64,000 nt of DNA, taken from assembly GCA_026169045.1 (NCBI GenBank), contig JAPFDH010000007.1:62001-126000 (forward strand), written 5' to 3'. The notes beneath the pieces were generated by a model. It searched no databases, was not told the DNA's origin, and worked only from the letters and a program-made list of their open reading frames with translations. Made by a program: the position numbers and the translations under genes. This document shows positions 6,733 through 15,388 of this stretch, one piece after another (position 1 is the first letter of the stretch; each line of letters starts with the position of its first letter). The stretch comes from Lachnospiraceae bacterium (GTDB taxonomy: Bacteria > Bacillota > Clostridia > Lachnospirales > Lachnospiraceae).

Positions 6733-7878
6733 ATGAAAAGTTTTGATATTAAGACCAAAATATATTTTGGTCAAAATGCACTGGAACGTCTGTGCGATAT
6801 TCCATACAAGAAAGTGATGATTATCACGGATCCGTTTGTAGTTCAGAGCGGAATGATAAAGCTGATTACATATCGCCTGGAAGCAGGAAGCATTCAGTAT
6901 CAGGTGTTCAGTGAGGTAGTACCGGATCCTCCAGTGGATAAAATAGCGATGGGAATAAAAGCATTGATTGAGTATCAGCCAGAAGCGGTAGTGGCAGTCG
7001 GCGGTGGATCCGCATTGGATTCAGCAAAGGCAATTCGGGAATTTGCCCATAAAATGGGACAGATCGGTGAGATTGCACTGATTGCTATTCCTACAACAAG
7101 TGGTACCGGTTCCGAAGTGACATCATTCTCCGTTATTACGGATCCTGTAAATCACATTAAATATCCATTGGTATCAGAAAGCCTTTTACCGACAGAGGCG
7201 ATTCTGGATGTGGAACTGGTAAAAAGCGTTCCGCCAAATGTAACAGCAGACACAGGTATGGATGTATTTACCCATGCTTTGGAGGCTTATGTCAGCTCAG
7301 AATACAATGAGTTCTCAGGAGCTTTGGCAGAAAAAGCGATAGAACTTTGCGGGACATTCTTATTACGTTCTTTTTATGATAATAATGACGTTCATGCGAG
7401 ACAAAAGATGCATGCTGCATCATGTCTGGCGGGATTGGCGTTTAATTCTTCCTCTCTTGGATTAAATCATGGTATGGCTCATCAGCTGGGTGCTAATTTC
7501 CATATCCCTCATGGTCGTGCTAATGCAATTTTATTACCTCATATTATTGAATATAACAGTGAAATTGACAAGCACAGTAAGAGTAAAAAGGAATATAAAC
7601 CAGTGGTACGCCGTTATGAAAACGTTGCCAAACTTTTGGGATTGACAAATTTCAATACCATCACCACTGTGCGTGCACTTGTAAACTGGGTACAGTTTAT
7701 GTTAAAGGAAATGGATATTCCGCTGTCCGTTTCACAAATGGGAAAATGTACAGAAGAGGAATATATGAGCCGTGTCAGTGATATGGCAGATGCTGCTTTG
7801 GCGGATGGATGTACAGCTACAAATCCGAGAGTACCTACAAAACAAGAAGTGATTGAAATTTATCGAAAACTTTGGTAA
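6733..7878 (+). CDS. pduQ: Iron-containing alcohol dehydrogenase, PduQ-like
   Basis: This 381-residue group III dehydrogenase starts MKSFDIKTKIYFG and has the NAD-binding VAVGGGSALDSAKAI (about residues 90-104), TTSGTGSEVTSF, and the metal-binding residues in the DMGMDVFTHALEAY-like segment (GMDVFTHALEAY) and GLNHGMAHQLG. PduQ reduces propionaldehyde to 1-propanol with NADH, regenerating NAD+ inside the compartment for the CoA-acylating aldehyde dehydrogenase. It is the last gene of the operon, 88 bases after the small disordered-protein gene, and is followed by a terminator-like hairpin. No obvious encapsulation helix is seen at either end. Confidence 0.9.
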   Translation: MKSFDIKTKIYFGQNALERLCDIPYKKVMIITDPFVVQSGMIKLITYRLEAGSIQYQVFSEVVPDPPVDKIAMGIKALIEYQPEAVVAVGGGSALDSAKAIREFAHKMGQIGEIALIAIPTTSGTGSEVTSFSVITDPVNHIKYPLVSESLLPTEAILDVELVKSVPPNVTADTGMDVFTHALEAYVSSEYNEFSGALAEKAIELCGTFLLRSFYDNNDVHARQKMHAASCLAGLAFNSSSLGLNHGMAHQLGANFHIPHGRANAILLPHIIEYNSEIDKHSKSKKEYKPVVRRYENVAKLLGLTNFNTITTVRALVNWVQFMLKEMDIPLSVSQMGKCTEEEYMSRVSDMADAALADGCTATNPRVPTKQEVIEIYRKLW

Positions 7879-7894
7879 AACTAAAGATAGCGGT

Positions 7895-7932
7895 GAAAGG
7901 GGCTGCGGCATGGAATGTGCACGGCCCTTTTC
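7895..7932 (+). terminator. Probable terminator of the BMC operon
   Basis: A 9-bp stem (7895-7903 with 7924-7932, one G-U pair) lies 17 bases after the pduQ stop; the 3' arm itself contains four U residues but the tract after it is poor. It marks the likely end of the operon. Confidence 0.5.
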
Positions 7933-8016
7933 TGCATTTATAGTTATCGATCCAGGGAAGAATGCTACTCTGGGAAGAAACGGCAGTGATCGGAAAAATG
8001 GATAGGAGGAAAAACT

Positions 8017-8898
8017 ATGAAAAGAATGTTGTTTATTTTTAATCCTCATGCCGGGAAAGCAAAAATTAAAGCCAGTCTGGCTGGTATCATAGATACCTTT
8101 AACAAAGGTGGGTATGAAGTGGTGACGTATGCTTCCCAGTATCCAATGTATGCCAAAGAGCTGATTCTTCAATCAGGAGAGAAATATGATGCAATTGTAT
8201 GCAGTGGCGGAGATGGCACATTAAATGAAACTGTGACAGGAATTATGGAATTAAAAAATAAACCGTATTTAGGTTATATTCCGGCAGGTTCTACCAATGA
8301 TTTTGCAGCCAGTATCGGGCTGCCTAAGGATATGGTGCGGTGTGCAAAGAAAATTCTTTCCGGAAAAGCATTTGACTGTGATATCGGAAGGTTTAATGAA
8401 CGATATTTTACCTATGTAGCAGCGTTTGGGGCATTTACAGAAGTTCCATATATTACTTCCCAGCAGTCCAAAAACGTATTGGGCCACCAGGCATATGTTC
8501 TGGAGGCTATGAAACAAATGAATAATATAAAATCACATCATATGGTTTTTCGTTATGAAGATAAAAAGATAGAGGATGACTTTTTATTTGGTATGATTTC
8601 CAATGCCACAAGTATCGGCGGTTTTAAAGGACTGCCAGGGAAAAATGTGGAATTGAATGATGGGAAATTTGAAGTTATGCTTGTGCGGGATACGAAGAAT
8701 CCGTTGGATTTTCCGGCTATCCTGACATCGATTTTTCTGAGAAATCCGGATCCGAAGTATATTCATACATTTAAAGCTTCCAAGTTGGATATTAAGAGCA
8801 GTGAACCTGTAAATTGGGTATTGGATGGTGAATTCGGCGGAAACCGCAATCAGGTGCAGATAGAAATTTGCCATAAAGCGATCAGTATCCTTTTGTAA
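8017..8898 (+). CDS. Diacylglycerol kinase family lipid kinase (YegS/DgkB type)
   Basis: The protein has 293 residues with the DAGK catalytic domain at the N-terminus: FIFNPHAGKAK at the start, the nucleotide loop CSGGDGTLNETVTGI (about residues 63-77) and GYIPAGSTNDFA (about 89-100), and a C-terminal beta-sandwich ending near VNWVLDGEFGG. It should phosphorylate diacylglycerol or a related lipid at the inner membrane face, returning it to phospholipid or lipoteichoic acid metabolism. A GGAGG site precedes the ATG by 7 bases. A paralogue lies at 29247-30176. It stands alone between the BMC operon and the sigma factor gene. Confidence 0.88.
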   Translation: MKRMLFIFNPHAGKAKIKASLAGIIDTFNKGGYEVVTYASQYPMYAKELILQSGEKYDAIVCSGGDGTLNETVTGIMELKNKPYLGYIPAGSTNDFAASIGLPKDMVRCAKKILSGKAFDCDIGRFNERYFTYVAAFGAFTEVPYITSQQSKNVLGHQAYVLEAMKQMNNIKSHHMVFRYEDKKIEDDFLFGMISNATSIGGFKGLPGKNVELNDGKFEVMLVRDTKNPLDFPAILTSIFLRNPDPKYIHTFKASKLDIKSSEPVNWVLDGEFGGNRNQVQIEICHKAISILL

Positions 8899-8975
8899 AA
8901 TATCGTCAAATTGAAAGAAAAAAAAGAAAAAATTTAGATGTACTGCTGAAAATGCAACCATCTTTTATTTGTGTA

Positions 8976-9004
8976 TTTACAACAGCAGAAGTTTGCTGTA
9001 TAAT
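8976..9004 (+). promoter_or_regulatory. Promoter of the sigma factor gene
   Basis: TTTACA at 8976-8981 and TATAAT at 8999-9004 are separated by 17 bases, a good vegetative (sigma-A type) match. The expected RNA start near 9011 coincides with the first base of the structured leader. Confidence 0.75.
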
Positions 9005-9010
9005 TTAAAG

Positions 9011-9096
9011 CTGTATAGGTTTGCCCATTTTTAGGTACCTGCGAAACATATGTTCGAGGAAATGGATAAGGATCCATAGGGAACATACCTATACAG
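9011..9096 (+). ncRNA. Structured 5' leader upstream of the sigma factor gene
   Basis: A perfect 10-bp closing stem joins 9011-9020 with 9087-9096. Inside, 9025-9030 can pair with 9060-9065 and close an arm with a further hairpin around 9040-9056, while 9062-9067 can instead pair with 9072-9077; these two pairings exclude each other. A third option pairs 9050-9056 with 9081-9087. Competing helices right at the RNA start and 17-40 bases before the start codon suggest a regulatory leader, but I do not recognise a known riboswitch, 6S or SRP RNA in it. Confidence 0.5.
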
Positions 9097-9133
9097 TACG
9101 TAAAGAGGTCTGATGCAGAAAGGACAATGCTCA

Positions 9134-10252
9134 ATGGAAAAAGAGATTTTGACGGAACGGTTGGATAAACTTGCCAAGATTGGCGAAACAAAAAACAGAA
9201 CTTTGGACTTGAATGATATTAATGATTTTTTCGTTGGAGAGACACTGACTCCGGATGAATGGGAATTTGTTTACAGTTATCTGGAGGGAAAAAAGATTGA
9301 TGTCCTTCAGGTTTTAAATGATGATCTGCTTCCGGATGATGATCTTTTATTAGAGAAGGATCTGGATTTTATCGAAGAGGAAGAAGAGGATATTGATCTG
9401 GATGCCATTGATCTTCTGGAAGGTATTGGAACAGAAGATCCGGTGCGCATGTATTTAAAAGAGATTGGTACGGTGCCTCTTTTATCTGCTGATGAAGAGT
9501 TGAAATTGGCAATTAGAAAATCAGAGGGCGATATGGCGGCGAAAGACCGACTGATTGAAGCAAATTTACGATTGGTTGTAAGTATCGCAAAAAGATATAC
9601 CGGGCGTGGTATGAGTTTTCTGGATTTAGTTCAGGAAGGAAACCTGGGATTAATTAAAGGTGTTGAAAAGTTCGATTATACAAAAGGTTATAAATTGAGT
9701 ACTTATGCGACATGGTGGATTCGGCAGTCTGTTACCAGGGCATTGGCAGACCAAGCCAGAACGATTCGTGTTCCTGTACATATGGTAGAAACAATTAATA
9801 AGATGTCAAAAATGCAGCGTAAGCTGACATTGGATCTTGGATATGAGCCATCTGTGACGGAATTGGCAAAGGCATTGGATATGTCAGAAGATAAGGTCAT
9901 GGAAATTATGCAGATTGCGAGAGAACCAGCTTCTCTGGAAACACCAATTGGTGAAGAAGATGATTCCAATTTGGGCGATTTTGTGGCCGATAGCAATGCT
10001 GTCACACCGGAAGGAAATGTGGAATCAGTAATGCTGCGTGAGCATATTGATACCCTTCTGGCAGATCTGAAGGAGAGAGAACGCCAAGTAATTGTGCTTC
10101 GTTTTGGGCTGGAAGATGGACATCCAAGAACACTGGAAGAAGTAGGGAAGGAATTTAACGTTACAAGAGAACGTATTCGTCAGATTGAAGCAAAAGCACT
10201 TCGCAAATTGCGTAATCCAGTGAGAAGTAAGAGAATCAGAGATTTCTTATAA
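9134..10252 (+). CDS. rpoD: RNA polymerase primary sigma factor (RpoD/SigA type)
   Basis: This 372-residue protein directs RNA polymerase to vegetative promoters. Visible parts are a short region 1.1, an acidic linker (residues about 55-85), region 1.2 ([16 protein letters not shown]), region 2 ([20 protein letters not shown] and [19 protein letters not shown]), region 3, and region 4 with the helix-turn-helix [18 protein letters not shown]. The ATG at 9134 has AAAGGA 10 bases upstream; an in-frame ATG at 9113 with AGAGG close by is possible and adds seven residues. Unusually, dnaG is not next to it, so it may be one of two primary-type sigma genes in this genome. Confidence 0.93.
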   Translation: MEKEILTERLDKLAKIGETKNRTLDLNDINDFFVGETLTPDEWEFVYSYLEGKKIDVLQVLNDDLLPDDDLLLEKDLDFIEEEEEDIDLDAIDLLEGIGTEDPVRMYLKEIGTVPLLSADEELKLAIRKSEGDMAAKDRLIEANLRLVVSIAKRYTGRGMSFLDLVQEGNLGLIKGVEKFDYTKGYKLSTYATWWIRQSVTRALADQARTIRVPVHMVETINKMSKMQRKLTLDLGYEPSVTELAKALDMSEDKVMEIMQIAREPASLETPIGEEDDSNLGDFVADSNAVTPEGNVESVMLREHIDTLLADLKERERQVIVLRFGLEDGHPRTLEEVGKEFNVTRERIRQIEAKALRKLRNPVRSKRIRDFL

Positions 10253-10266
10253 TAATAAAATGAGCG

Positions 10267-10354
10267 TCCCAAAGCAGCATACAATATCAGGATAATCCGG
10301 AAAACTTCCATTTTACGTGTGACCTGATCGGTATGCTGTTTTGGGATTTTTTCT
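10267..10354 (+). terminator. Strong terminator after rpoD
   Basis: A 16-bp outer stem (10267-10282 with 10331-10346, with one G-U pair) is followed by a run of U residues (10347-10354). The 48-base loop contains further pairing (10286-10291 with 10323-10328), so the whole is one long extended hairpin, larger than a usual intrinsic terminator. Confidence 0.85.
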
Positions 10355-10369
10355 TGATTGGAGGAAGAT

Positions 10370-11023
10370 ATGCAGAAAATAAATTACCAGAAGGAATTGG
10401 ACAGGCTTTTGCTGTCACTGAAGGAGGAGGGGCGTGTTCCTACTCTTTTATTGCATAGCTGTTGTGCTCCGTGCAGCAGTTATGTGTTGGAATATCTCTC
10501 TGAATATTTTGCGATTACAATATTTTATTATAATCCCAATATTTCACCGGTGGAGGAATATGTAAAACGGTTGGAAGAGCAGAAACGCTTGATTCATTCC
10601 ATGAAATTGGTTCATCCGGTTCAGATTCTGGATACAAAGTATGATCCGGAACGCTTTTTTTCCATGGCAAAGGGCATGGAACATATTCCGGAAGGAGGCG
10701 AACGTTGCCGGGCATGTTATGAAATGCGTCTCAGAGAAGCGGCAAAAGCGGCAAAAGAAGGGGCTTTCCAGTATTTTACCACGACGCTTACCATTAGTCC
10801 GCTGAAAAAGTCGGAGACGCTGAACGCGATTGGTGCCATGTTGGAAAAGGAGTATGGTGTTTCCTATCTGTATTCGGATTTTAAAAAGAAAGATGGCTAT
10901 AAACGCTCGACAGAATTGTCCAAAGAGTATGGGTTATACCGGCAAAATTATTGTGGATGTGTTTTTTCGAAACGGGAAGCCCAGCTGCGTGAGAAGGAAA
11001 AAAAGAGACAGGAAGTTTCTTAA
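10370..11023 (+). CDS. queH: Epoxyqueuosine reductase QueH
   Basis: This 217-residue protein (old DUF208) performs the last step of queuosine formation in tRNA, reducing epoxyqueuosine to queuosine; it is the B12-independent alternative to QueG. Diagnostic cysteines are in LHSCCAPCSSYVLEYL (about residues 22-37), GGERCRACYEMRL (about 103-115) and NYCGCVFSKRE near the C-terminus, which bind an Fe-S cluster and a second metal. The ATG at 10370 is used because GGAGG sits directly before it; a TTG at 10358 would overlap that site. It follows the rpoD terminator, so it probably has its own promoter. Confidence 0.93.
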   Translation: MQKINYQKELDRLLLSLKEEGRVPTLLLHSCCAPCSSYVLEYLSEYFAITIFYYNPNISPVEEYVKRLEEQKRLIHSMKLVHPVQILDTKYDPERFFSMAKGMEHIPEGGERCRACYEMRLREAAKAAKEGAFQYFTTTLTISPLKKSETLNAIGAMLEKEYGVSYLYSDFKKKDGYKRSTELSKEYGLYRQNYCGCVFSKREAQLREKEKKRQEVS

Positions 11024-11058
11024 AATTTTCCGAAACATATAAACTTTTTCGAAACCGC

Positions 11059-11087
11059 TTGCAGGAGAAGAAAGAATTCGATAAAGT
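11059..11087 (+). promoter_or_regulatory. Possible promoter of the RND transporter gene
   Basis: TTGCAG at 11059-11064 and TAAAGT at 11082-11087 are 17 bases apart. The match is fair but not strong. Confidence 0.35.
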
Positions 11088-11157
11088 GTAAAGGAAAGCT
11101 GTCGGATGTTTTTTGAGACAGAATATAGATGACAGGCAGTCAAGGGAGGAAAAAAAA

Positions 11158-14100
11158 TTGTGGAAGTTCAGCGTTAGAAAACCATATACGGTTGTGGTGG
11201 CTGTTGCGATGGTGCTTGTTTTAGGGTTTGTTTCCTGGGGAAAAATGACAACAGATTTACTTCCGGATATTAGTTTGCCATATTTGGTTGTTATGACCAG
11301 CTATTCCGGGGGCAGTCCGGAAGAAGTGGAAACGATGGTAACAAAGCCGGTGGAACAGGCGATGGCCACATTGGAAAATATTTCCAATATTACATCTGTG
11401 TCCAGTCAAAATCAGTCTGTTGTAATATTGGAATTTGAAGATGATGTCAATATGGATAGTATTACCGTAGACACCCGAGAAAAACTGGATATGTTGGAAA
11501 CTTACTGGTCAGACTCGGTAGGGAATCCTATGATCACAAAAATCAGTCCGGATATGCTGCCGATTGTAATGGCATCTGTAGATGGCACAGAAATGAATCG
11601 GGAAGAGCTGACGAAAAAGGTAAATGATGAAATTCTTCCTAAAATTGAAGGAGTCAGCGGTGTCGCCAGTGTGACATTAAGCGGAGGATTGGAAAAGGAA
11701 ATTCATGTTACACTGAAAGAAGAGAAGATTACAGAGATTAATGAGAAAATCCGAAGTGAAGTGGAAGCCAGGCTGGATGAGGCTGAGCAAAAGCTTATGG
11801 ATGCAAAAGCTCAGCTGGATGAAGGAAAAGCAACGCTGGAAGAGCAAATGAATGCATTTTCGGAAGGTATGACGGAAGCAGATCAAGGTGTCCTGAGCGG
11901 TAAATTGGAGCTTTTGAAGGCAGAGATTCAATTGGCTCAGTCCGGTAATGATCTGACAACGAAAGAAATGGAAATCCAGTCATTGGAGGCAATCGTCAAC
12001 AGCATGAATCAGACGCTTAGCCAGACACGGCAAAAAATTGACGAGCAGGAACAGAAAGTGGCTCAGAAAGAAGCAGAAGTCAGTGCAAAAGGGACGGATA
12101 TTGCAAACCGTGAACAGGAATTGGCAGAAAAGAAGGCGTCTTTAGAACAACAGATTCAGGATTTAACAGAGCAGAATGTAAAAGCTGTTTCTATGGAAAT
12201 AAAAGAGTCGGATTATGTAATGGGAGAAAGTCAGGAACTGCCTTCAGACAGTGAAAAACAGGAAACCATTCAGGATACGACTGAAAATGCGACGGAACCA
12301 TCCGGGGAGACGGAAGCAACAGTCAGCCCGACAGAACCATCCGAACCGACAGATACAGATGATGAAAATGCCAAAAAGCTGGAAGAGTTGCAAAAGGAAC
12401 TGGCAGAGGTCAATGCACAAGAGCAACAGCTGGCATTGGAAAAGGCAGCATATCAAATTGAAAAAGCCACAGTAGAAGGGGAACGTTCCGCAGTGAATGC
12501 AAGTTTGGAGCAACTTGCTAAATTTGAATCACAGGCATCTGCAACCACCACACAGCTCCAGGAAGCAAAGTATGCACTTGCCGAAGCAAAAGCACAAATT
12601 GCATCAGGACAGGGAACGATTGACGGAAGCCAGGAGGCTGTCAATGAGCAGGAAAAGGAACTGATAAAACAAAAAGAAGAGGCTGAAAAAAAATTAGAGG
12701 AAGCGCAGCAACAGGCAGAGAGCGGAGAAAAAGAATTAGAAGAACAGATTGCGAACTTTCCACAAACGAGAGAAGAGACATTAGAAGCAGCGACCATAGA
12801 TGGAAAAGTAACAAAAGAAATGATACAAACTCTTCTGCAGGCACAGAATTTCAATATGCCGGCGGGATATGTGACTGAAAATGATACACAATATTTGGTA
12901 CGGGTAGGGGATAAGATTACAGATCCAGAGGAATTAAAGGAGCTGGTTTTATTTGATCCTCAAATAGAAGGTATGGATGTGGTGACACTTTCCGATGTGG
13001 CAGATATTGAAGTGACAGACAATGGAAACGATACATATGCCAAAATTAATGGGAATGATGGACTGATTCTTTCTATTCAGAAACAGAATACCTATTCCAC
13101 ATCGGATGTATCCGATGCAGTCAATGAAGAATTTGCTTCCATAATGGAAACGGATCCGGATATTCATTTTACAACCTTGATGGATCAGGGTGAATACATT
13201 CATATTGTAATCCGTTCCGTTTTGGAAAATTTGTTAATGGGCGGAATATTGGCTATCTTAATATTGTTCTTGTTTTTAAAAGATATCAAACCCACATTTA
13301 TTATTGCTTGTTCCATCCCTATCAGTGTGGTATTTGCCATTGTACTGATGTATTTTTCAGGGGTAACATTAAACATTATTTCATTGTCGGGCCTGGCTGT
13401 CGGCGTGGGTATGCTGGTGGATAACTCAGTTGTTGTAATTGAAAATATCTATCGTCTCAGAAGTAAAGGCTATTCGGCAGTAAAAGCAGCAGTATCCGGA
13501 GCAGCCCAGGTGGCTGGTGCGATTACTTCTTCTACACTCACTACCGTGTGTGTATTTCTTCCCATTGTTTTTGTGGAAGGTTTAACACGGCAGTTATTTG
13601 TAGATATGGCATTGACGATTACATATTCGCTGCTGGCCAGCCTTATCATTGCGCTGACTTTAGTTCCAATGATGTCTTCCGGTATTTTAAGAAATACAAA
13701 AGAGAAAAAGCATCGATTATTACCATGGCTGATTGACCGATATGACAGTATGATTCGCGGCGCTTTGCATATGAGATGGCTGGTTATTTTGATTTCCATT
13801 GTGATCTTAGCAGTAAGTGTTGTGGCTTCTTTAAGCCGTGGGACAGCTTTTATGCCGGAGGCTGACAGCAATCAGCTCAGTGTAACTATGGAAGTCACGG
13901 ATGAAGATGCAGATGAAGAGCAGATTCGTAATATGGCAGATCAGGTTATGGAGAGAATTCAGCAGGTGGAACATGTGGAAACGGTTGGAACGATTATCGG
14001 TGAAAGCGGATCCGGCATGATGGGAATGGGAGGAAGCGATCTTTCTTCTGTCAGCATTTATGTAGTTTTGGATGAGAAAAAGGGCAATAGTAAACAGGCA

Positions 14101-15309
14101 GCGCAGGAAATTGAAGAAGCATGTGCTGATCTGGACGGATGTGAAGTATCTGCCAGTGGCTCTACTATGGACATGAGTGCCATGGGTGGAACTGGTATTT
14201 CCGTAAAAATTGCCGGTCAGGATATTGACCAGCTTTCCTCTATTGCAAAGGATGTGGCTGCGATTGTAGAGGGAACCGAGGGAACGGATAAAGTGTCCAA
14301 TGGAATTACAGATCCAACACCTGAGATTCGTATCCGATTGGATAAAGAAAAAGCCATGAAGGAAGGATTAACGGTAGCGCAGGTATACCAGGAACTGAGG
14401 GGGAAACTATCCCAAAGCAGCAGTGCGACAACAATTACTTCCGATGATGGAGAAGAATATGACACATTTGTGACCAGTGAAACGGAACAGATGACACTGG
14501 AAGATATTAAAAACTATGTGTTTACGGTTAAAGCAGCAGATGGATCGGAAAAGGAAGTTTTACTGTCAGATATTGCATCCATCGAAGAGGCACAGACATT
14601 GTCTGAAATAAACAGAGAAGAACAAAAGCGTGTGCTCACTGTTACGGCTGATATTGCCGATGGATATAATATTGGGCTTGTCAGCCAGGATTTGGAGAAA
14701 CGATTGAAAGAGTATCAGGTACCGGAAGGATATTCGGTTACAATGGAAGGAGAAAATGAAACGATTAATGACGCGATTTATCAATTGGTATTGATGGGAC
14801 TTTTGGGGATTGTTTTGATCTACTGTATTATGGTTGCTCAGTTCCAGTCTTTCCGTTCTCCATTTATCGTTATGTTTACCATTCCGTTGGCCTTTACAGG
14901 AGGATTCCTTGCTTTGTTCCTGACAGGACAGGAAGTCAGTGTGGTGGCAATGGTTGGTTTTGTCATGTTAGCCGGTATCGTCGTGAATAACGGAATTGTT
15001 CTGGTGGATTATATTAATCAGCTTCGCCTGGAAGGAATGGAGAAAAGGGAGGCTATTATCGAAGCCGGAAAAACGCGTATGAGACCTATTTTGATGACAG
15101 CCCTTACTACTATCCTTGGCTTGTTTACCATGGCACTTGGAATAGGAACCGGATCCAGTATGATGCAGCCGGTAGCGATCGTTACGATCGGAGGATTGAT
15201 CTACGCGACCATTATGACACTTTTTGTGGTTCCTGTAATGTATGACGTATTTTCCAGAAAACATATGAAAACAGTGGACGAAAATGAACTGGAAATTGTA
15301 GAAGATTAA
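11158..15309 (+). CDS. RND-family efflux transporter with a large extracytoplasmic coiled-coil insert
   Basis: This 1,383-residue membrane transporter of the AcrB/SwrC superfamily has twelve predicted membrane helices: one at about 12-30, five around 680-860, one near 890, five at the C-terminus. Conserved helix 4 reads GMLVDNSVVVIEN (proton-relay Asp retained) and helix 10 reads AGIVVNNGIVLVDY. Between about residues 190 and 540, after the first half of the porter domain, is an insert absent from AcrB: two heptad-rich coiled coils split by an acidic Pro/Glu/Thr linker (about 355-405). It enters near where AcrB carries its docking subdomain. The TTG at 11158 follows a perfect GGGAGGA site. 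The gene stands alone with no periplasmic adaptor partner. Likely exports hydrophobic compounds or lipopeptides; the substrate is unknown. Confidence 0.9.
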   Translation: MWKFSVRKPYTVVVAVAMVLVLGFVSWGKMTTDLLPDISLPYLVVMTSYSGGSPEEVETMVTKPVEQAMATLENISNITSVSSQNQSVVILEFEDDVNMDSITVDTREKLDMLETYWSDSVGNPMITKISPDMLPIVMASVDGTEMNREELTKKVNDEILPKIEGVSGVASVTLSGGLEKEIHVTLKEEKITEINEKIRSEVEARLDEAEQKLMDAKAQLDEGKATLEEQMNAFSEGMTEADQGVLSGKLELLKAEIQLAQSGNDLTTKEMEIQSLEAIVNSMNQTLSQTRQKIDEQEQKVAQKEAEVSAKGTDIANREQELAEKKASLEQQIQDLTEQNVKAVSMEIKESDYVMGESQELPSDSEKQETIQDTTENATEPSGETEATVSPTEPSEPTDTDDENAKKLEELQKELAEVNAQEQQLALEKAAYQIEKATVEGERSAVNASLEQLAKFESQASATTTQLQEAKYALAEAKAQIASGQGTIDGSQEAVNEQEKELIKQKEEAEKKLEEAQQQAESGEKELEEQIANFPQTREETLEAATIDGKVTKEMIQTLLQAQNFNMPAGYVTENDTQYLVRVGDKITDPEELKELVLFDPQIEGMDVVTLSDVADIEVTDNGNDTYAKINGNDGLILSIQKQNTYSTSDVSDAVNEEFASIMETDPDIHFTTLMDQGEYIHIVIRSVLENLLMGGILAILILFLFLKDIKPTFIIACSIPISVVFAIVLMYFSGVTLNIISLSGLAVGVGMLVDNSVVVIENIYRLRSKGYSAVKAAVSGAAQVAGAITSSTLTTVCVFLPIVFVEGLTRQLFVDMALTITYSLLASLIIALTLVPMMSSGILRNTKEKKHRLLPWLIDRYDSMIRGALHMRWLVILISIVILAVSVVASLSRGTAFMPEADSNQLSVTMEVTDEDADEEQIRNMADQVMERIQQVEHVETVGTIIGESGSGMMGMGGSDLSSVSIYVVLDEKKGNSKQAAQEIEEACADLDGCEVSASGSTMDMSAMGGTGISVKIAGQDIDQLSSIAKDVAAIVEGTEGTDKVSNGITDPTPEIRIRLDKEKAMKEGLTVAQVYQELRGKLSQSSSATTITSDDGEEYDTFVTSETEQMTLEDIKNYVFTVKAADGSEKEVLLSDIASIEEAQTLSEINREEQKRVLTVTADIADGYNIGLVSQDLEKRLKEYQVPEGYSVTMEGENETINDAIYQLVLMGLLGIVLIYCIMVAQFQSFRSPFIVMFTIPLAFTGGFLALFLTGQEVSVVAMVGFVMLAGIVVNNGIVLVDYINQLRLEGMEKREAIIEAGKTRMRPILMTALTTILGLFTMALGIGTGSSMMQPVAIVTIGGLIYATIMTLFVVPVMYDVFSRKHMKTVDENELEIVED

Positions 15310-15388
15310 GGAAAAAGGGAAGATATATCAGCCCAGTTGTTTTGTCGTACAGACAAATAAAAAAGGAATCAGGGAGGAATGATAACAA

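Noticed and set aside
9011..9096. SRP RNA, 6S RNA or known riboswitch in the rpoD leader
   Set aside because: The conserved cores of those RNAs are not visible and the segment is too short for 6S RNA.
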